DNA of 64,000 nucleotides from Paludibacteraceae bacterium (GTDB taxonomy: Bacteria; Bacteroidota; Bacteroidia; Bacteroidales; Paludibacteraceae): positions 1 through 64,000 of the forward strand of contig JAFPZY010000042.1 in assembly GCA_017417025.1 (NCBI GenBank), given 5' to 3'. The notes beneath the pieces are model-generated. The model had not been told where the DNA came from, ran no database searches, and was given only the letters and a program-made list of their open reading frames with translations. Shown piece by piece: positions 25,578 to 34,850 of the stretch; the first letter of the stretch is position 1; each line of letters starts with the position of its first letter. The translations under genes and the position numbers were made by a program.

Positions 25578-27434
25578 TCACTTTTTGTTGGCGGCGGACT
25601 TCAGTTCGGCGGGCTTTTGGCCGGTGAGGGGTACGTCTTTCCAGATGAAAGTCTCCTCGAAGTCCCAGTTTTCCTTTAGCGCGAGCTTCTTCGGGAAGTA
25701 GAAGACCGGTTCCGGCTGGCGGTGCAACATCCAGTCGCCTGTAGTCCATTGTCCGTCGCCGTTGGTGTCGCGGAAGATGCGCAGGTAATACGTGACGGGC
25801 GCAAGGTGCGTGACGGTGATGTCCGGCGAGGGCAGGGGGTATTGCCGTAGCGGTTCGTCCTTGTCGTTGAGCAGCTGCAGAACCATGTCCGGGGTGTGGT
25901 CCTCAACATGCAGAATGAGCGTGGCGTAGTCCTCGTCGGATTTGACGGTGAAGGTCCATGCGGCGGAGTCGTTGGCATTGCCATAGACGGAGACGAGGGC
26001 AGCCGAATCGGCTGTCAGTCTGTAGGTTTGCTTCTGCTGCATGTCGAAGATGACGGCGAAGCGCATGTGTGCGGAGTCGCGCGGGATAAGCGTGAAGGGC
26101 AGGGGCTGCCAGAGCGTGTCGTGCTTGATTTCGAGTCGCATGGAGTCCTGCTGAACAAGGCTGACCGGAAGAGGGGAACTGAGAACCAGCGTGTCGAAGA
26201 CCTCGAAAGCCTCTCGTGCGTTGGTGGTGACGAGGAGCGGATCCGGGCGCGGGGGCAGGGTGTCGTTCTTCTGCTTTTTGGCGGCATTGCGGTCGGCAAT
26301 AGTCTGCCTGAAGACGGCAAAGAGTGTGTCGGTCTGCGGCTGCAGGTTGAAGAGCGAGTCGGACTTGAGGTAGGTGACGGCAAAGCGCAGCGAGTCGGCA
26401 GCAATGACGGCGGAGTCGGTGAGCCAGTAGGTGAAAGTGTCGCGCTGTGTGCCGGTCTGCATGATGTATGCTGTGTTCCAGTCGTAGAAAGGCGCGTCGT
26501 CGTATAGCGGCAGCGGCAGCACCTCCGGCTCCTGCCTTGCGGCGGTGCTGAAGACGAGCGAGAAGGCGTTGCGCTCTTTGCGCAGTACGCGGCTGATATA
26601 GTGCTGCTGCTTATCCTCGCGGAAGAGCATGAGCTGAATGCCGGACGGCTCAAAGAGGTGCAGTTCGGCAGTGATGATGCTGTCGGGCAGGTGAAGGAGC
26701 GAGTCGTTGACCAGCGTGTCGCGCCAGATGGTGTCGGTGGTGGTCTGCACCACCACTTCGGGCGTGAAGAGCGTGTCGGCGAAAGCCAGGGGTTCGCCGG
26801 TCTGATAGACGAAGTCGCGGCTGATGTCCTGCAGCGCGTAGAGCCGGTAGGTGCCCGGGTGGATGTTGTGTATGGTGAAAGTGCCGTCGTCGTTGGTGAT
26901 GCCGATGCGTGTGAAAGGTTCGGCTGCGAAGACGGTGTCGCTGTGGTTCTCGTGTATGCCGACCACCACTCCCTGAACGGGGTTGAGGTTCTCCGCATCG
27001 AGCAGAATGCCGTGTATCTCAAGCGAGTCCATCTCCGGTCCGGTGGCGAAGGAGAAGCTGTAGCCGTTGAGGGCGTTGCGCTCGTTGTTGTCCTTGATGG
27101 CGGAGCCGAAGTTGATGGTGTAGGTGGTGTTGTCGCGCAGCGTGTCGGGGAAGGAGACAATGACCTTCTTGCCTATGGCAGAGACCTCCGCCGGATGTTT
27201 CTGCGGGGGTGAGATGACGACGTTGTCGGCTATGTTCTCCAGGATGACATACTCGTTGAAGGCGATACGGACTTTCTGCTCTTTGTAGTTGAGGGCTCCG
27301 TTCTCGGGCTTGGATTTTTTGACGGCCGGCGGAGTGACATCCTTAGGTCCTCCCTGCGGCCCTATGCCCCTGTTGGCGCAGCCGGCGGCGAGGAGCAGCA
27401 GGCAGGCGAGCAGATATGCGTGGCGGCGTTTCAT
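25578..27434 (-). CDS. Big_5 (SbsA Ig-like) domain lipoprotein
   Basis: 618 residues. Lipobox LLAAGCAN gives a lipid-anchored Cys at residue 19, followed by the family's GPQGGPKDVTPP. The first domain (about residues 30-135) is a Big_5 Ig-like fold ending with the NPVQGVVVGIHEN/GTYRLYALQDIS segment, then a second beta-sandwich and a C-terminal domain with FRDTNGDGQWTTGDW. Conserved in Bacteroidales; role in the envelope is unknown. Its ATG overlaps the stop of the protease gene (27431-27434), suggesting translational coupling with it. Confidence 0.88.
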   Translation of the reverse strand: MKRRHAYLLACLLLLAAGCANRGIGPQGGPKDVTPPAVKKSKPENGALNYKEQKVRIAFNEYVILENIADNVVISPPQKHPAEVSAIGKKVIVSFPDTLRDNTTYTINFGSAIKDNNERNALNGYSFSFATGPEMDSLEIHGILLDAENLNPVQGVVVGIHENHSDTVFAAEPFTRIGITNDDGTFTIHNIHPGTYRLYALQDISRDFVYQTGEPLAFADTLFTPEVVVQTTTDTIWRDTLVNDSLLHLPDSIITAELHLFEPSGIQLMLFREDKQQHYISRVLRKERNAFSLVFSTAARQEPEVLPLPLYDDAPFYDWNTAYIMQTGTQRDTFTYWLTDSAVIAADSLRFAVTYLKSDSLFNLQPQTDTLFAVFRQTIADRNAAKKQKNDTLPPRPDPLLVTTNAREAFEVFDTLVLSSPLPVSLVQQDSMRLEIKHDTLWQPLPFTLIPRDSAHMRFAVIFDMQQKQTYRLTADSAALVSVYGNANDSAAWTFTVKSDEDYATLILHVEDHTPDMVLQLLNDKDEPLRQYPLPSPDITVTHLAPVTYYLRIFRDTNGDGQWTTGDWMLHRQPEPVFYFPKKLALKENWDFEETFIWKDVPLTGQKPAELKSAANKK

Positions 27435-29014
27435 TTGCGGCGTATCTCTTCCATGGCGCGTCTGAGGTCTTCGTCGTCCTTGAGCAGGTAGGTGACGCGG
27501 CCTTCCTGGAAATAGTAGCGCGTGACAATCTCGGCTCCGAGCAGGCGCTTGACCGACTGCTTGTTGCGCATCACCGCCTCTCGGAAAGACGGCTGCAGAC
27601 GCAGTTGCAGCGTGTCCATGAGCTGCAGTGTGAGGCTGTCTATGTCCTCCTCGCGCGCCATCTCCATCATCTCCTTGAAGTAGCGCGAAGTCTCTGTTTC
27701 ATAGACGAAACGGCGCTCGTCGAGGAAGTCGAGGAAGTCGTTGAGCATGTCGTCGGTGACGCAGAAGTCCCGCGGCGCGGGTATGGTGTCGTGCAGGCGG
27801 CGGAAGCGGTTGGCGTAGTCGAAGAAGAGATGCGAGCGGAAGAGGGTGTAGGCTATGTCGAGCTTCTGGGAGTCGGGCATGACAATGTCGGGCAGAATGC
27901 CTCCGGCAGTGTCCCTGTGCAGTTTGTTGCCCTTCTGCCTCTCGGCATAGTCGATGGCCTGTATGCAGCGTCCGGATGGGAGGTAGTAGTGCGCAGTGGT
28001 GACCTTGAGGTGGCCGTCGTAGGCAATGGGGCGTATGCTCTGCACGAGCCCTTTGCCGAAAGTGCGCTGCCCGATGAGGGTTGCGCGGTGCAGGTCCTGG
28101 AGGCTTCCGCTGACAATCTCCGCCGCCGAAGCCGACTGCCCGTTGACGAGCACTACGAGCGGCATGTCCGGATAGAGGGGGGTGGCGGAGGTGCGGTATG
28201 AGCGGTTGGAGTTCTTGACTTTGCCTTTGGTGGTGACCACTTCGGTGTCCTTGTCCACGAAGAGTCCGACCAGCTGTATGGCTTCGTCAATCAGTCCGCC
28301 TCCGTTGCCGCGCAGGTCGATGATGAGGCGGTCGATGCCGTGCTCACTGCGCAGCTGCTCGACGGTGTTGAGGAACTCCATGGCGCTGCCGGTGGTGAAT
28401 TCGGAGAAGAGTATGTAGCCCGTTTTGGCATCTTCCTCCGTGCCGAAAGGCTCTCCGAGGGCTGTGCTGCAGCTGACTGGCGGGAGGTGTATCTCGCGCC
28501 TTGTGAGGGTCTTTTTCAGCGGTTTGCCCTCTCCCTCGCGCTCGATGAGCAGTTCCACCTGTGTGCCTGCCTCTCCGCGCAGTCTTTCGCTGACTTCGCG
28601 GGTAGTCTTGCCGGTGCACCTGAAGCCGTCCACCTTGAGCAGTTTGTCGCCTGCTCGCACGTCGTTCTCACATGCCGGCATGCCTGCGTAGGGTTCGGAG
28701 ATGACCACCGCACTGTCGCGCAGCATGATGAGCGCGCCTATGCCGCCGTACTTGCCGGTGGTCATGATGCGGAGGTTGTCGTCCTCTTTCTTGGGTATAT
28801 AGACGGTGTAGGGGTCCACGCGCATCAGCATGCGTCGTATCGCCTCTTCGGTGAGGTCTTCGTAGTTGAGGGTGTCGGCATAGTTCATGTCGAGCTGCCG
28901 CATCACGTCGGTGAGGATGGTGAGGCTTTTCTGTATGCGCGTCGTCTTTTCCTGCGCGCTGGCCGCCTCAAGGCATAGCATGGCGGCAAGTATGGCTGTC
29001 AGTGTTCTTTTCAT
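27431..29014 (-). CDS. S41-family C-terminal processing peptidase
   Basis: 527 residues: signal peptide (LTAILAAMLCLEAASA), a PDZ domain (about residues 85-165, IGALIMLRDSAVVISEPYAG) and a tail-specific protease core. The catalytic Ser is in NGQSASAAEIVSG and the Lys in GQRTFGKGLVQS. A helical C-terminal domain follows. It is a periplasmic protease of the CtpA/Prc type. It is translationally coupled to coaD upstream and to the Big_5 lipoprotein downstream, so the lipoprotein may be a partner or substrate (inference). Confidence 0.93.
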   Translation of the reverse strand: MKRTLTAILAAMLCLEAASAQEKTTRIQKSLTILTDVMRQLDMNYADTLNYEDLTEEAIRRMLMRVDPYTVYIPKKEDDNLRIMTTGKYGGIGALIMLRDSAVVISEPYAGMPACENDVRAGDKLLKVDGFRCTGKTTREVSERLRGEAGTQVELLIEREGEGKPLKKTLTRREIHLPPVSCSTALGEPFGTEEDAKTGYILFSEFTTGSAMEFLNTVEQLRSEHGIDRLIIDLRGNGGGLIDEAIQLVGLFVDKDTEVVTTKGKVKNSNRSYRTSATPLYPDMPLVVLVNGQSASAAEIVSGSLQDLHRATLIGQRTFGKGLVQSIRPIAYDGHLKVTTAHYYLPSGRCIQAIDYAERQKGNKLHRDTAGGILPDIVMPDSQKLDIAYTLFRSHLFFDYANRFRRLHDTIPAPRDFCVTDDMLNDFLDFLDERRFVYETETSRYFKEMMEMAREEDIDSLTLQLMDTLQLRLQPSFREAVMRNKQSVKRLLGAEIVTRYYFQEGRVTYLLKDDEDLRRAMEEIRRK

Positions 29015-29484
29015 TGCTGCCGGTCGTTGTTGTCCGTCTTGGGGTAGGCGGGCAGGTAGGCGGATACATCCTTGTTGTATGAATAGAGGTCGCGCACGAG
29101 CGTTGAGCTGATGTGCGCGTATTCGGGGCGCGTGTATAGCAGTATGGTCTCCACGCCTCCGAGCTGCTTGTTGGCCTCCGCCATGTTGCGCTCGTACTCG
29201 AAGTCCTCCACGCACCGAATGCCGCGCAGAATGAAGCTCACGCCGTGTTCGCGGGCGAAGTCCACCGTCAGACAGTCGTATATCTCCACCTCCACTGCGG
29301 GCTCGTCGGCGAAGATGCGCTGTATGGCTGCCAGACGCTCGCGGATGGGGAAAGTCTCTTTCTTGACGCTGTTGCGGCCGATGCCGATGATGATGCGGTC
29401 GAAGAGGCACAGACCGCGCTTGACTATGTCGTAATGGCCTATGGTGAAGGGGTCAAAACTCCCCGGAAAGATTGCAGTTCTCAT
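29011..29484 (-). CDS. coaD: Phosphopantetheine adenylyltransferase
   Basis: Penultimate step of coenzyme A synthesis. 157 residues; nucleotidyltransferase motif GSFDPFTIGHYDIVKR (the T/HxGH site) at residue 8, RGIRCVEDFEYERNMA, and C-terminal ISSTLVRDL, all standard. The start MRTAIFPGSFDP lies inside the 3' end of the acyltransferase gene (32-base overlap in a different frame), so it relies on re-initiation. Its stop overlaps the S41 protease start (ATGA). Confidence 0.97.
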   Translation of the reverse strand: MRTAIFPGSFDPFTIGHYDIVKRGLCLFDRIIIGIGRNSVKKETFPIRERLAAIQRIFADEPAVEVEIYDCLTVDFAREHGVSFILRGIRCVEDFEYERNMAEANKQLGGVETILLYTRPEYAHISSTLVRDLYSYNKDVSAYLPAYPKTDNNDRQQ

Positions 29485-30442
29485 GGTTGATGACGGGATT
29501 GTTGTACATTTCGTATAGTTTTTCGCGCAGGAAGGCGGTGTCTTTGCGCGGTATGTCGATGAGGGCAAGGCGGCTTTCTATGTAGTCGTCGAAGGCTTTT
29601 CCGCGCGGATAGATTTCGTATGCGGCATGGATCTGCCTGTCTATCTGCCGCGCTATTTCCTGCAGCTGCCTGTTGCGCGGCAGCGTCTCCAGTTCGGCCT
29701 GGTGCAGGTTGAGCCAGTGGTTGATGGAGGGCGTGATGCGGTACATCACTTTTCCTTTGCGCCCGAATACGCCGGTGCGCATGCTGAAGATGTCGTCTTC
29801 TTTGGTCTTTTTCCAGTCCGGATTGTCGCGTTTGAGCTGCATCTCGGCGGCTTTGAGGTAGTCGCATGGGTCGTACTCGTAGCTGATGGAGGTCGGGCAG
29901 ATGTTCATGCGCCTTATAGCGTCGATGACGCTGCCGCACGAGCCTCCCAGGGTCAGCATCTTCAGCACAGCCTCCTGTGTGCGGTCGTTGCCGTCTTTGG
30001 CGCGGCCTTCGCGCTGTGCGAGCCAGATGCTTTTGCCGCGGCTGCGCAGGTGGTGCATGTAGTCGGACAGGTGCTGCGAGTGCTGCAGTAGTTCTCTCGG
30101 CGAGCCGTCGCGCACCACGGTGAAGCAGCGGTTGAGGCGGAAGAAGACGCGGAGCCACCAGCGCCCGTACAGGTTGTTGCCTATGCCCATGTACGGGCGT
30201 ATGTTGAGCCTGTAGCGGAGCAGCATGCTCAGCCAGGCCGCGTCCATCACTATGTCGCGGTGGTTGCTCAGGAAGAGCGCCCCGTGCTTCAGGTCGTCCT
30301 TGCTGCACTGCATGTCGAGCCTTACGCCGTCGGATGTGCGCAGCGACAGACAGTAGAGCGATGGCATAACAAGCAGGAAATCAGCCACCTGCAGCAGTCC
30401 GCCTGCCCTGTATGCGCGTATGTCTTTATATTGGTCTGCCAT
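29453..30442 (-). CDS. 1-acyl-glycerol-3-phosphate acyltransferase-like protein
   Basis: 329 residues. The HX4D acyltransferase motif is SNHRDIVMDAAW (about residue 60), with downstream LAQREGRAKDGNDRTQ as the glycerol-phosphate binding block and the TSISYEYDPCDYLKA region. No clear transmembrane anchor. It is larger than PlsC, in the group of Bacteroidetes acyltransferases annotated as PlsC-like; exact acceptor unknown. It follows yigZ by 25 bases and overlaps coaD by 32 bases. Confidence 0.82.
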   Translation of the reverse strand: MADQYKDIRAYRAGGLLQVADFLLVMPSLYCLSLRTSDGVRLDMQCSKDDLKHGALFLSNHRDIVMDAAWLSMLLRYRLNIRPYMGIGNNLYGRWWLRVFFRLNRCFTVVRDGSPRELLQHSQHLSDYMHHLRSRGKSIWLAQREGRAKDGNDRTQEAVLKMLTLGGSCGSVIDAIRRMNICPTSISYEYDPCDYLKAAEMQLKRDNPDWKKTKEDDIFSMRTGVFGRKGKVMYRITPSINHWLNLHQAELETLPRNRQLQEIARQIDRQIHAAYEIYPRGKAFDDYIESRLALIDIPRKDTAFLREKLYEMYNNPVINHENCNLSGEF

Positions 30443-30467
30443 GTTGAAGCATCGTTTTGTCGGTTGT

Positions 30468-30818
30468 TCAGTTGTTCAGTGCGCCTTTGGCAGCTTCGCG
30501 GTAGGCCACCATCAGCCCGCCCGTGCCGAGCAGCGTTCCGCCGAAGTAGCGGACCACCACCACCAGCACTTTGTCGCGCTTCTGTGCATCTATGGCGCGC
30601 AGTATCGGCAGACCGGCCGTCCCGTGCGGCTCACCGTCGTCTTTGGTGCGCCATAGGTCGCTGCCGAGGCGGTAGGCGTAGCACACGTGCCTTGCGTCGT
30701 GGTACTTCTTTTTGTACCACGCTATGCGGGCTTTGGCCTCGTCCTCCGTCTCTATCGTCTCGGCGAATCCGAGGAACTTGGAGCCGCGATCCTTGTATAT
30801 GCTCTTGCCGGTCTCCAT
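30468..30818 (-). CDS. yigZ: YigZ/IMPACT (UPF0029) family protein
   Basis: 116 residues comprising only the N-terminal UPF0029 domain: SKFLGFAETIETEDEAKARI, DARHVCYAYRLGSD, DDGEPHGTAGLPIL, VVVVRYFGGTLLGTGGLMVA. E. coli YigZ is about 205 residues with a second ferredoxin-like domain, which is absent here. Role in translation or stress is proposed for the eukaryotic homologue only. First gene of the run reaching to pnuC, with its own promoter. Confidence 0.92.
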   Translation of the reverse strand: METGKSIYKDRGSKFLGFAETIETEDEAKARIAWYKKKYHDARHVCYAYRLGSDLWRTKDDGEPHGTAGLPILRAIDAQKRDKVLVVVVRYFGGTLLGTGGLMVAYREAAKGALNN

Positions 30819-30828
30819 AAAACGCCTG

Positions 30829-30860
30829 CAAAGTTACGTTTTTTTTTGCATACGTCCAAA
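30829..30860 (-). promoter_or_regulatory. yigZ promoter
   Basis: Minus strand TTTG (30857-30860), 20 bases, TAACTTTG (30829-30836). Its -33 box lies in the first copy of the 25-base direct repeat at 30857-30881. Confidence 0.7.
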
Positions 30861-30923
30861 TTTATTTGTCCCTTTGAGGATAATTTTGCATCTTTTTGCA
30901 AATTTATTTGTCCGTTTGAGGAT
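30857..30923. repeat. 25-base direct repeat in the divergent promoter region
   Basis: CAAATTTATTTGTCCnTTTG plus AGGAT occurs at 30857-30881 and 30899-30923 (one mismatch), 42 bases apart, exactly four helical turns. Copy 1 covers the yigZ -33 box and copy 2 the 5'-nucleotidase -33 box. Confidence 0.85.
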
Positions 30924-30938
30924 TTAATAGTATCTTTG
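30907..30938 (+). promoter_or_regulatory. 5'-nucleotidase gene promoter
   Basis: TTTG (30907-30910), 20 bases, TATCTTTG (30931-30938). Confidence 0.75.
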
Positions 30939-30964
30939 CACGGAATTTGTCACCACAAAAACCT

Positions 30965-32557
30965 ATGCTTATGAAACGTTACAGCCTGCTTCTGCTTGTT
31001 TTTTCCGTCCTCTTTTCCGGCTGCCGGAGAGAGCAGAAAGAGATTGTCATTCTCTTCGACAACGATGTGCACTGCGCAATGGATTTCTATCCGAAGATGG
31101 CGGAACAGCGCAAACAAGCCCTGCTTCGCACCCCCAATGTCGCCGTGGTGAGCGCGGGCGACTTCGTCCAGGGCGATGCCGTAGGCAGCCTGTCGAACGG
31201 CGAATATGTGGTGGAGGTGATGAACGCCGTGCCATACGACTACGTCACCATAGGCAACCACGAGTTTGACTACGGCATGAAGCAGCAGCGGAAACTCGCG
31301 GACAGACTCAAGGCTCAGACTCTGTGCTGCAACTTCAACCGCGCGGACGGCACTTCCCTCTATCCCGCCTTCGCCATAAGGCGCTACGGCAGACTGCGCA
31401 TTGCTTTCATCGGAGCGGCTACCCCCACTTCATACACATCCTCCACACCCTCGTTCTTCTGCGACGAGACAGGCAGGCTCGTCTATGACTTCCACGCCGC
31501 GGACACCTTCGCCCGCATACAGCAGGCGGCGGACGAGGCAAGGCGCGAGGGGGCGGACATCGTCATCGTGCTCAGCCACCTCGGCGACGACACACAGCTG
31601 GCACGCAGCGGCGACATGATTCGCGCCACAACCGGCATCGACGCGGTGCTCGACGGACATGCGCACCATTTTCTTGACATGCGTATCCCCAATGCCGACG
31701 GCGACACGGTGATGCTCCTTTCCACGGGCGCGCGCGGGGCATATATAGGTCGCCTCACTGTCATGCCCGACTGCCGGCTGCTGCCCGAATTCCTCCTTTG
31801 CGACACGCTCGCGGCGGACTCCGCTGTGGCTGACAAGGTGGAGCAGGTGCGCCGGAACGTCAGGAGGCAGACCGAAGCGGTGGTCGGATATGCAGAGGTC
31901 ACACTCACCGACAAGGACTGCAACGGCAACCGACTCGTCAGACGCGGAGAGACCAACCTCAGCCGCTTTGTGGCGGACGCTATGCGCTATGCCACAGGAG
32001 CGCAGATAGGTGCCATACACGGCGGCAGTCTCCGTGCTGCCGTGCCGGAAGGCGGCATCACTATGGGGAACATCATCGCCCTGCTGCCGTTCAACAACCA
32101 CGGGGCTGTGGTCAGCATGACGGGGCAGCAGCTGCTTGACGCGGCGGAGGTGGCGGTGGCGCGATGGCCCGAGGAGAACGGCGACTTCCACATCTTCAGC
32201 GGACTCAGATATACCATCGACGCGTCTGTGCCGTCGTCTGTGCGCTTTGGCGACGACAACTTCTTCTGCGGCATCGGAGACACCAGGAGGATTGTGCTCA
32301 TGGAGGTGCAGAGCAGCGACGGGGCAGGGTGGCAACCCATTGACCCGCAGGCTGTTTACACTGTAGGCGGACTCGACTACACGCTGGTCAATCGTGGAGC
32401 GTCGGGTATGTTCCGCTATGCCGAGCCGCTCTATTGTCCGGACATGAAGGACACGGAGATGCTTGTCACCTACCTTCGTCACTTGGGCGACACTGTCCGC
32501 CGCGCCGACTATCCGCTCCACTTCACTGACCCTCGGTTCATGGTGCAGGGCGAATGA
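30965..32557 (+). CDS. 5'-nucleotidase/UDP-sugar hydrolase-like lipoprotein
   Basis: About 530 residues. Signal peptide with lipobox (SVLFSGC) anchors it to the envelope. N-terminal calcineurin-type metallophosphatase: FDNDVHCAMD, SAGDFVQGD, IGNHEFDYG, LSHLGDD and DGHAHHF supply the two-metal site. C-terminal 5'-nucleotidase domain has GETNLSRFVADAMRYAT, IHGGSLRAAVPEGGIT and the substrate-stacking region. It probably dephosphorylates extracytoplasmic nucleotides. Two in-frame ATGs (30965, 30971) are possible starts. The final base of the frame is 35 bases before the next gene. Confidence 0.88.
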   Translation: MLMKRYSLLLLVFSVLFSGCRREQKEIVILFDNDVHCAMDFYPKMAEQRKQALLRTPNVAVVSAGDFVQGDAVGSLSNGEYVVEVMNAVPYDYVTIGNHEFDYGMKQQRKLADRLKAQTLCCNFNRADGTSLYPAFAIRRYGRLRIAFIGAATPTSYTSSTPSFFCDETGRLVYDFHAADTFARIQQAADEARREGADIVIVLSHLGDDTQLARSGDMIRATTGIDAVLDGHAHHFLDMRIPNADGDTVMLLSTGARGAYIGRLTVMPDCRLLPEFLLCDTLAADSAVADKVEQVRRNVRRQTEAVVGYAEVTLTDKDCNGNRLVRRGETNLSRFVADAMRYATGAQIGAIHGGSLRAAVPEGGITMGNIIALLPFNNHGAVVSMTGQQLLDAAEVAVARWPEENGDFHIFSGLRYTIDASVPSSVRFGDDNFFCGIGDTRRIVLMEVQSSDGAGWQPIDPQAVYTVGGLDYTLVNRGASGMFRYAEPLYCPDMKDTEMLVTYLRHLGDTVRRADYPLHFTDPRFMVQGE

Positions 32558-32592
32558 AAACGAACAACAAACAACAATTAAAATAAACCGTT

Positions 32593-34671
32593 ATGAAAAA
32601 ATCAATCTTCATTCTGGCTCTGGCATGCCTGTGGACGGCGGGAGCCAACGCTTTCGATTTTTATGTGAAAAGTACGGAAATTACCGAATCAAATGCCGAC
32701 CTCTTTGGCGACGGCAAGGTCGCTGTCACGTTCAGACCCTCGGCGAAAGAAATAATCCTCAGTCTCAATGGGGCTGTTATTCAGGATAATTTACCGCAAG
32801 CGGCTGTCGTTGTTTTTGGGGGAGACAACGAATACAACACACTCCGCATTGATGTGGCTGGCGTTTGTTCGATTGTCAATAAGACGGAGGATGCCGCTAC
32901 TGCTTTGGTTGCAGGAACAGGCAGGGTTATTGTGCAGCAGTCGCAGCCTGACAGTAAAATTTCCTTTATCGGAGCCTGTTATCTGAACAATGCCGAAGTC
33001 GTTTTCGGCTCTGAAAGAACCGACCTCGGACTGCTTGATGTATATGTCAAAACCGAGTATAATATGCCTGCTATGCTGGCTGATGGTATCAACAGCAGCA
33101 GCGTCTTGCTCAGACAGGCAAAAATCGTTCTGGAGGCAAATGACAAACTGATTGTAGGCACTTTTGACAGGGTCTTCCCCGGAGCGGCGTTCACACCTGA
33201 TGTCACTTTCAAATCCGGCGCACTCTGTCAGGGCGAAACAGAGTTCACAGGCAAAACGCTCACCATCGAGCCTCCCTTCCCACTGACAATAGGAGGAGTA
33301 TATATCAACAAAAACAACTGCACCGCTTTCAATCCCGGCAGCACTATCCTCAAAAACGGCTCGGTCAGCTACGACCCCGAGAAAAACATCCTCACACTTG
33401 AAGGAGTGACAATCAACGGCGGCATAAAAGCCGAAACGGACAACCTCACCATCAGCCTCAAAGGAGACAACTTCATTACGGCGGACGGCACTTCCGGCGA
33501 TGTGATTTGCGTCAATGGCTCCAACCTCATCATTACAGGCGAAGCCGACGCCACACTCACGCTTAAAGGCAACGGAACGGTGGGAGAAGGCATACGGGCT
33601 GAAGGGAACATCACCGTCAACGGCTTCGCCAAACTCGAAATCAACTCCGTCGGCACTGGCATTGACGGAGGCATGGACGGCAACGCCTCACTCACCGTCG
33701 GATACACCAACATCGACATTCAGTCCGACTACAAGGCTCTGGACGGCTTCTGGCAGGTCTTCATGCCTGAACGCATGCTCCTCACTCCCGCAGAAGCCGA
33801 GTTCAGCGAGGTGGAACACAGCTACGTCATCATGGACGAGATGTTCATCGGAACACCCGTCACCAACCTCCAAATGAGCTTCGCAAGCTACAACATCAAC
33901 TTCTGCGACGTGGAGATAACCGGACAGAACTGCGACAACATCATCGTTCCCGGAACAACCGGCAAGGCTGCCTACGACAACAAAACAAGAACACTCACTC
34001 TCAACAACTTCGACGGCTCGGCACTCACCGACAACCCCTATGCCATCGAGGTGCCCGACAAATTTGAACTCACTATCGCACTCGCCGGCACCAGCACACT
34101 CGTCTCCAACGACCGCGTCATTGACATCATTGGCACCAAACTCGTCATCAGCGGCAACGGCACACTCAACATCAACAGCACTAACGACGGAATAACCTTC
34201 CACAACAAGAACGCAAGGCTCGAAGTGAAAAAAGGTGCCAGACTGAACATCAATGCCGACAGCTACGGCATACACTGCGACCCCGCTGAAAGGGAAATCA
34301 ACTGCATGGAAGGTCTGGATGACTATGCGCCGGTTGTAGCTGTCGATAACGCACAGATAACCATTGCACCCACATCGATGGCTGCCGTCAGCGACATACT
34401 GGACCTCGAACTCGGCACGGACATGCAGATTATGGAGCCGGCAGGGGCGTCGTTCCAGTTCAACTGCACTAACATGGTCTTCGGCATCACCACCGACGGC
34501 TATGCCGCCACCACGCAGAAAGTGACCATCGCCCCCAAGAACGGCATCATCAGCGGCATGGAGAACATTGCTGCACCGGCATCGCAGGCTGTGAAGACCG
34601 TTGAGAACGGCCGTGTCGTCATCCTTCGCGACGGCGTCCGCTACACCCTTCTCGGCACGGAAATAGAGTAA
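32593..34671 (+). CDS. Secreted carbohydrate-binding-like beta-helical protein
   Basis: 692 residues with signal peptide (SIFILALACLWTAGANA). Two regions (about 255-385 and 440-560) repeat the pattern of Bacteroidales carbohydrate-binding domains: YDPEKNILTLEGVTING, LTISLKGDNFITADG, LIITGEADATLTLKG; then YDNKTRTLTLNNFDG and KLVISGNGTLNINST. It ends KTVENGRVVILRDGVRYTLL then GTEIE, the same kind of tail as the protein at 21.2 kb. Probably surface-exposed; no enzyme motif. A perfect terminator follows the stop by about 50 bases. Confidence 0.75.
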   Translation: MKKSIFILALACLWTAGANAFDFYVKSTEITESNADLFGDGKVAVTFRPSAKEIILSLNGAVIQDNLPQAAVVVFGGDNEYNTLRIDVAGVCSIVNKTEDAATALVAGTGRVIVQQSQPDSKISFIGACYLNNAEVVFGSERTDLGLLDVYVKTEYNMPAMLADGINSSSVLLRQAKIVLEANDKLIVGTFDRVFPGAAFTPDVTFKSGALCQGETEFTGKTLTIEPPFPLTIGGVYINKNNCTAFNPGSTILKNGSVSYDPEKNILTLEGVTINGGIKAETDNLTISLKGDNFITADGTSGDVICVNGSNLIITGEADATLTLKGNGTVGEGIRAEGNITVNGFAKLEINSVGTGIDGGMDGNASLTVGYTNIDIQSDYKALDGFWQVFMPERMLLTPAEAEFSEVEHSYVIMDEMFIGTPVTNLQMSFASYNINFCDVEITGQNCDNIIVPGTTGKAAYDNKTRTLTLNNFDGSALTDNPYAIEVPDKFELTIALAGTSTLVSNDRVIDIIGTKLVISGNGTLNINSTNDGITFHNKNARLEVKKGARLNINADSYGIHCDPAEREINCMEGLDDYAPVVAVDNAQITIAPTSMAAVSDILDLELGTDMQIMEPAGASFQFNCTNMVFGITTDGYAATTQKVTIAPKNGIISGMENIAAPASQAVKTVENGRVVILRDGVRYTLLGTEIE

Positions 34672-34723
34672 CAAGTCCCCTCCAAATAGACCAACGAATC
34701 CCCTTCCTCCCGTCTTCGGGAAC

Positions 34724-34760
34724 AAAACATATCAGGAGCCATCGCTCCTGATATGTTTTT
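34724..34760 (+). terminator. Rho-independent terminator
   Basis: Stem AAAACATATCAGGAGC (34724-34739) with GCTCCTGATATGTTTT (34744-34759), four-base loop, continued by T. Follows the carbohydrate-binding-like gene. Confidence 0.92.
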
Positions 34761-34782
34761 TCCGGCTCCCGCCCTTTCTATA

Positions 34783-34850
34783 TCTCGATATTTCGATATC
34801 TCGGTCTCTCGACTTTCGACTCGAAAACGGCTTTCGACTCAAAAACTACT
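34783..34850. repeat. TCGATAT/TCGACTT heptad tract
   Basis: TATCTCGATATTTCGATATC and CTCTCGACTTTCGACTCG, with seven-base spacing of TCGA, between the terminator and the convergent lipoprotein gene. Confidence 0.7.
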
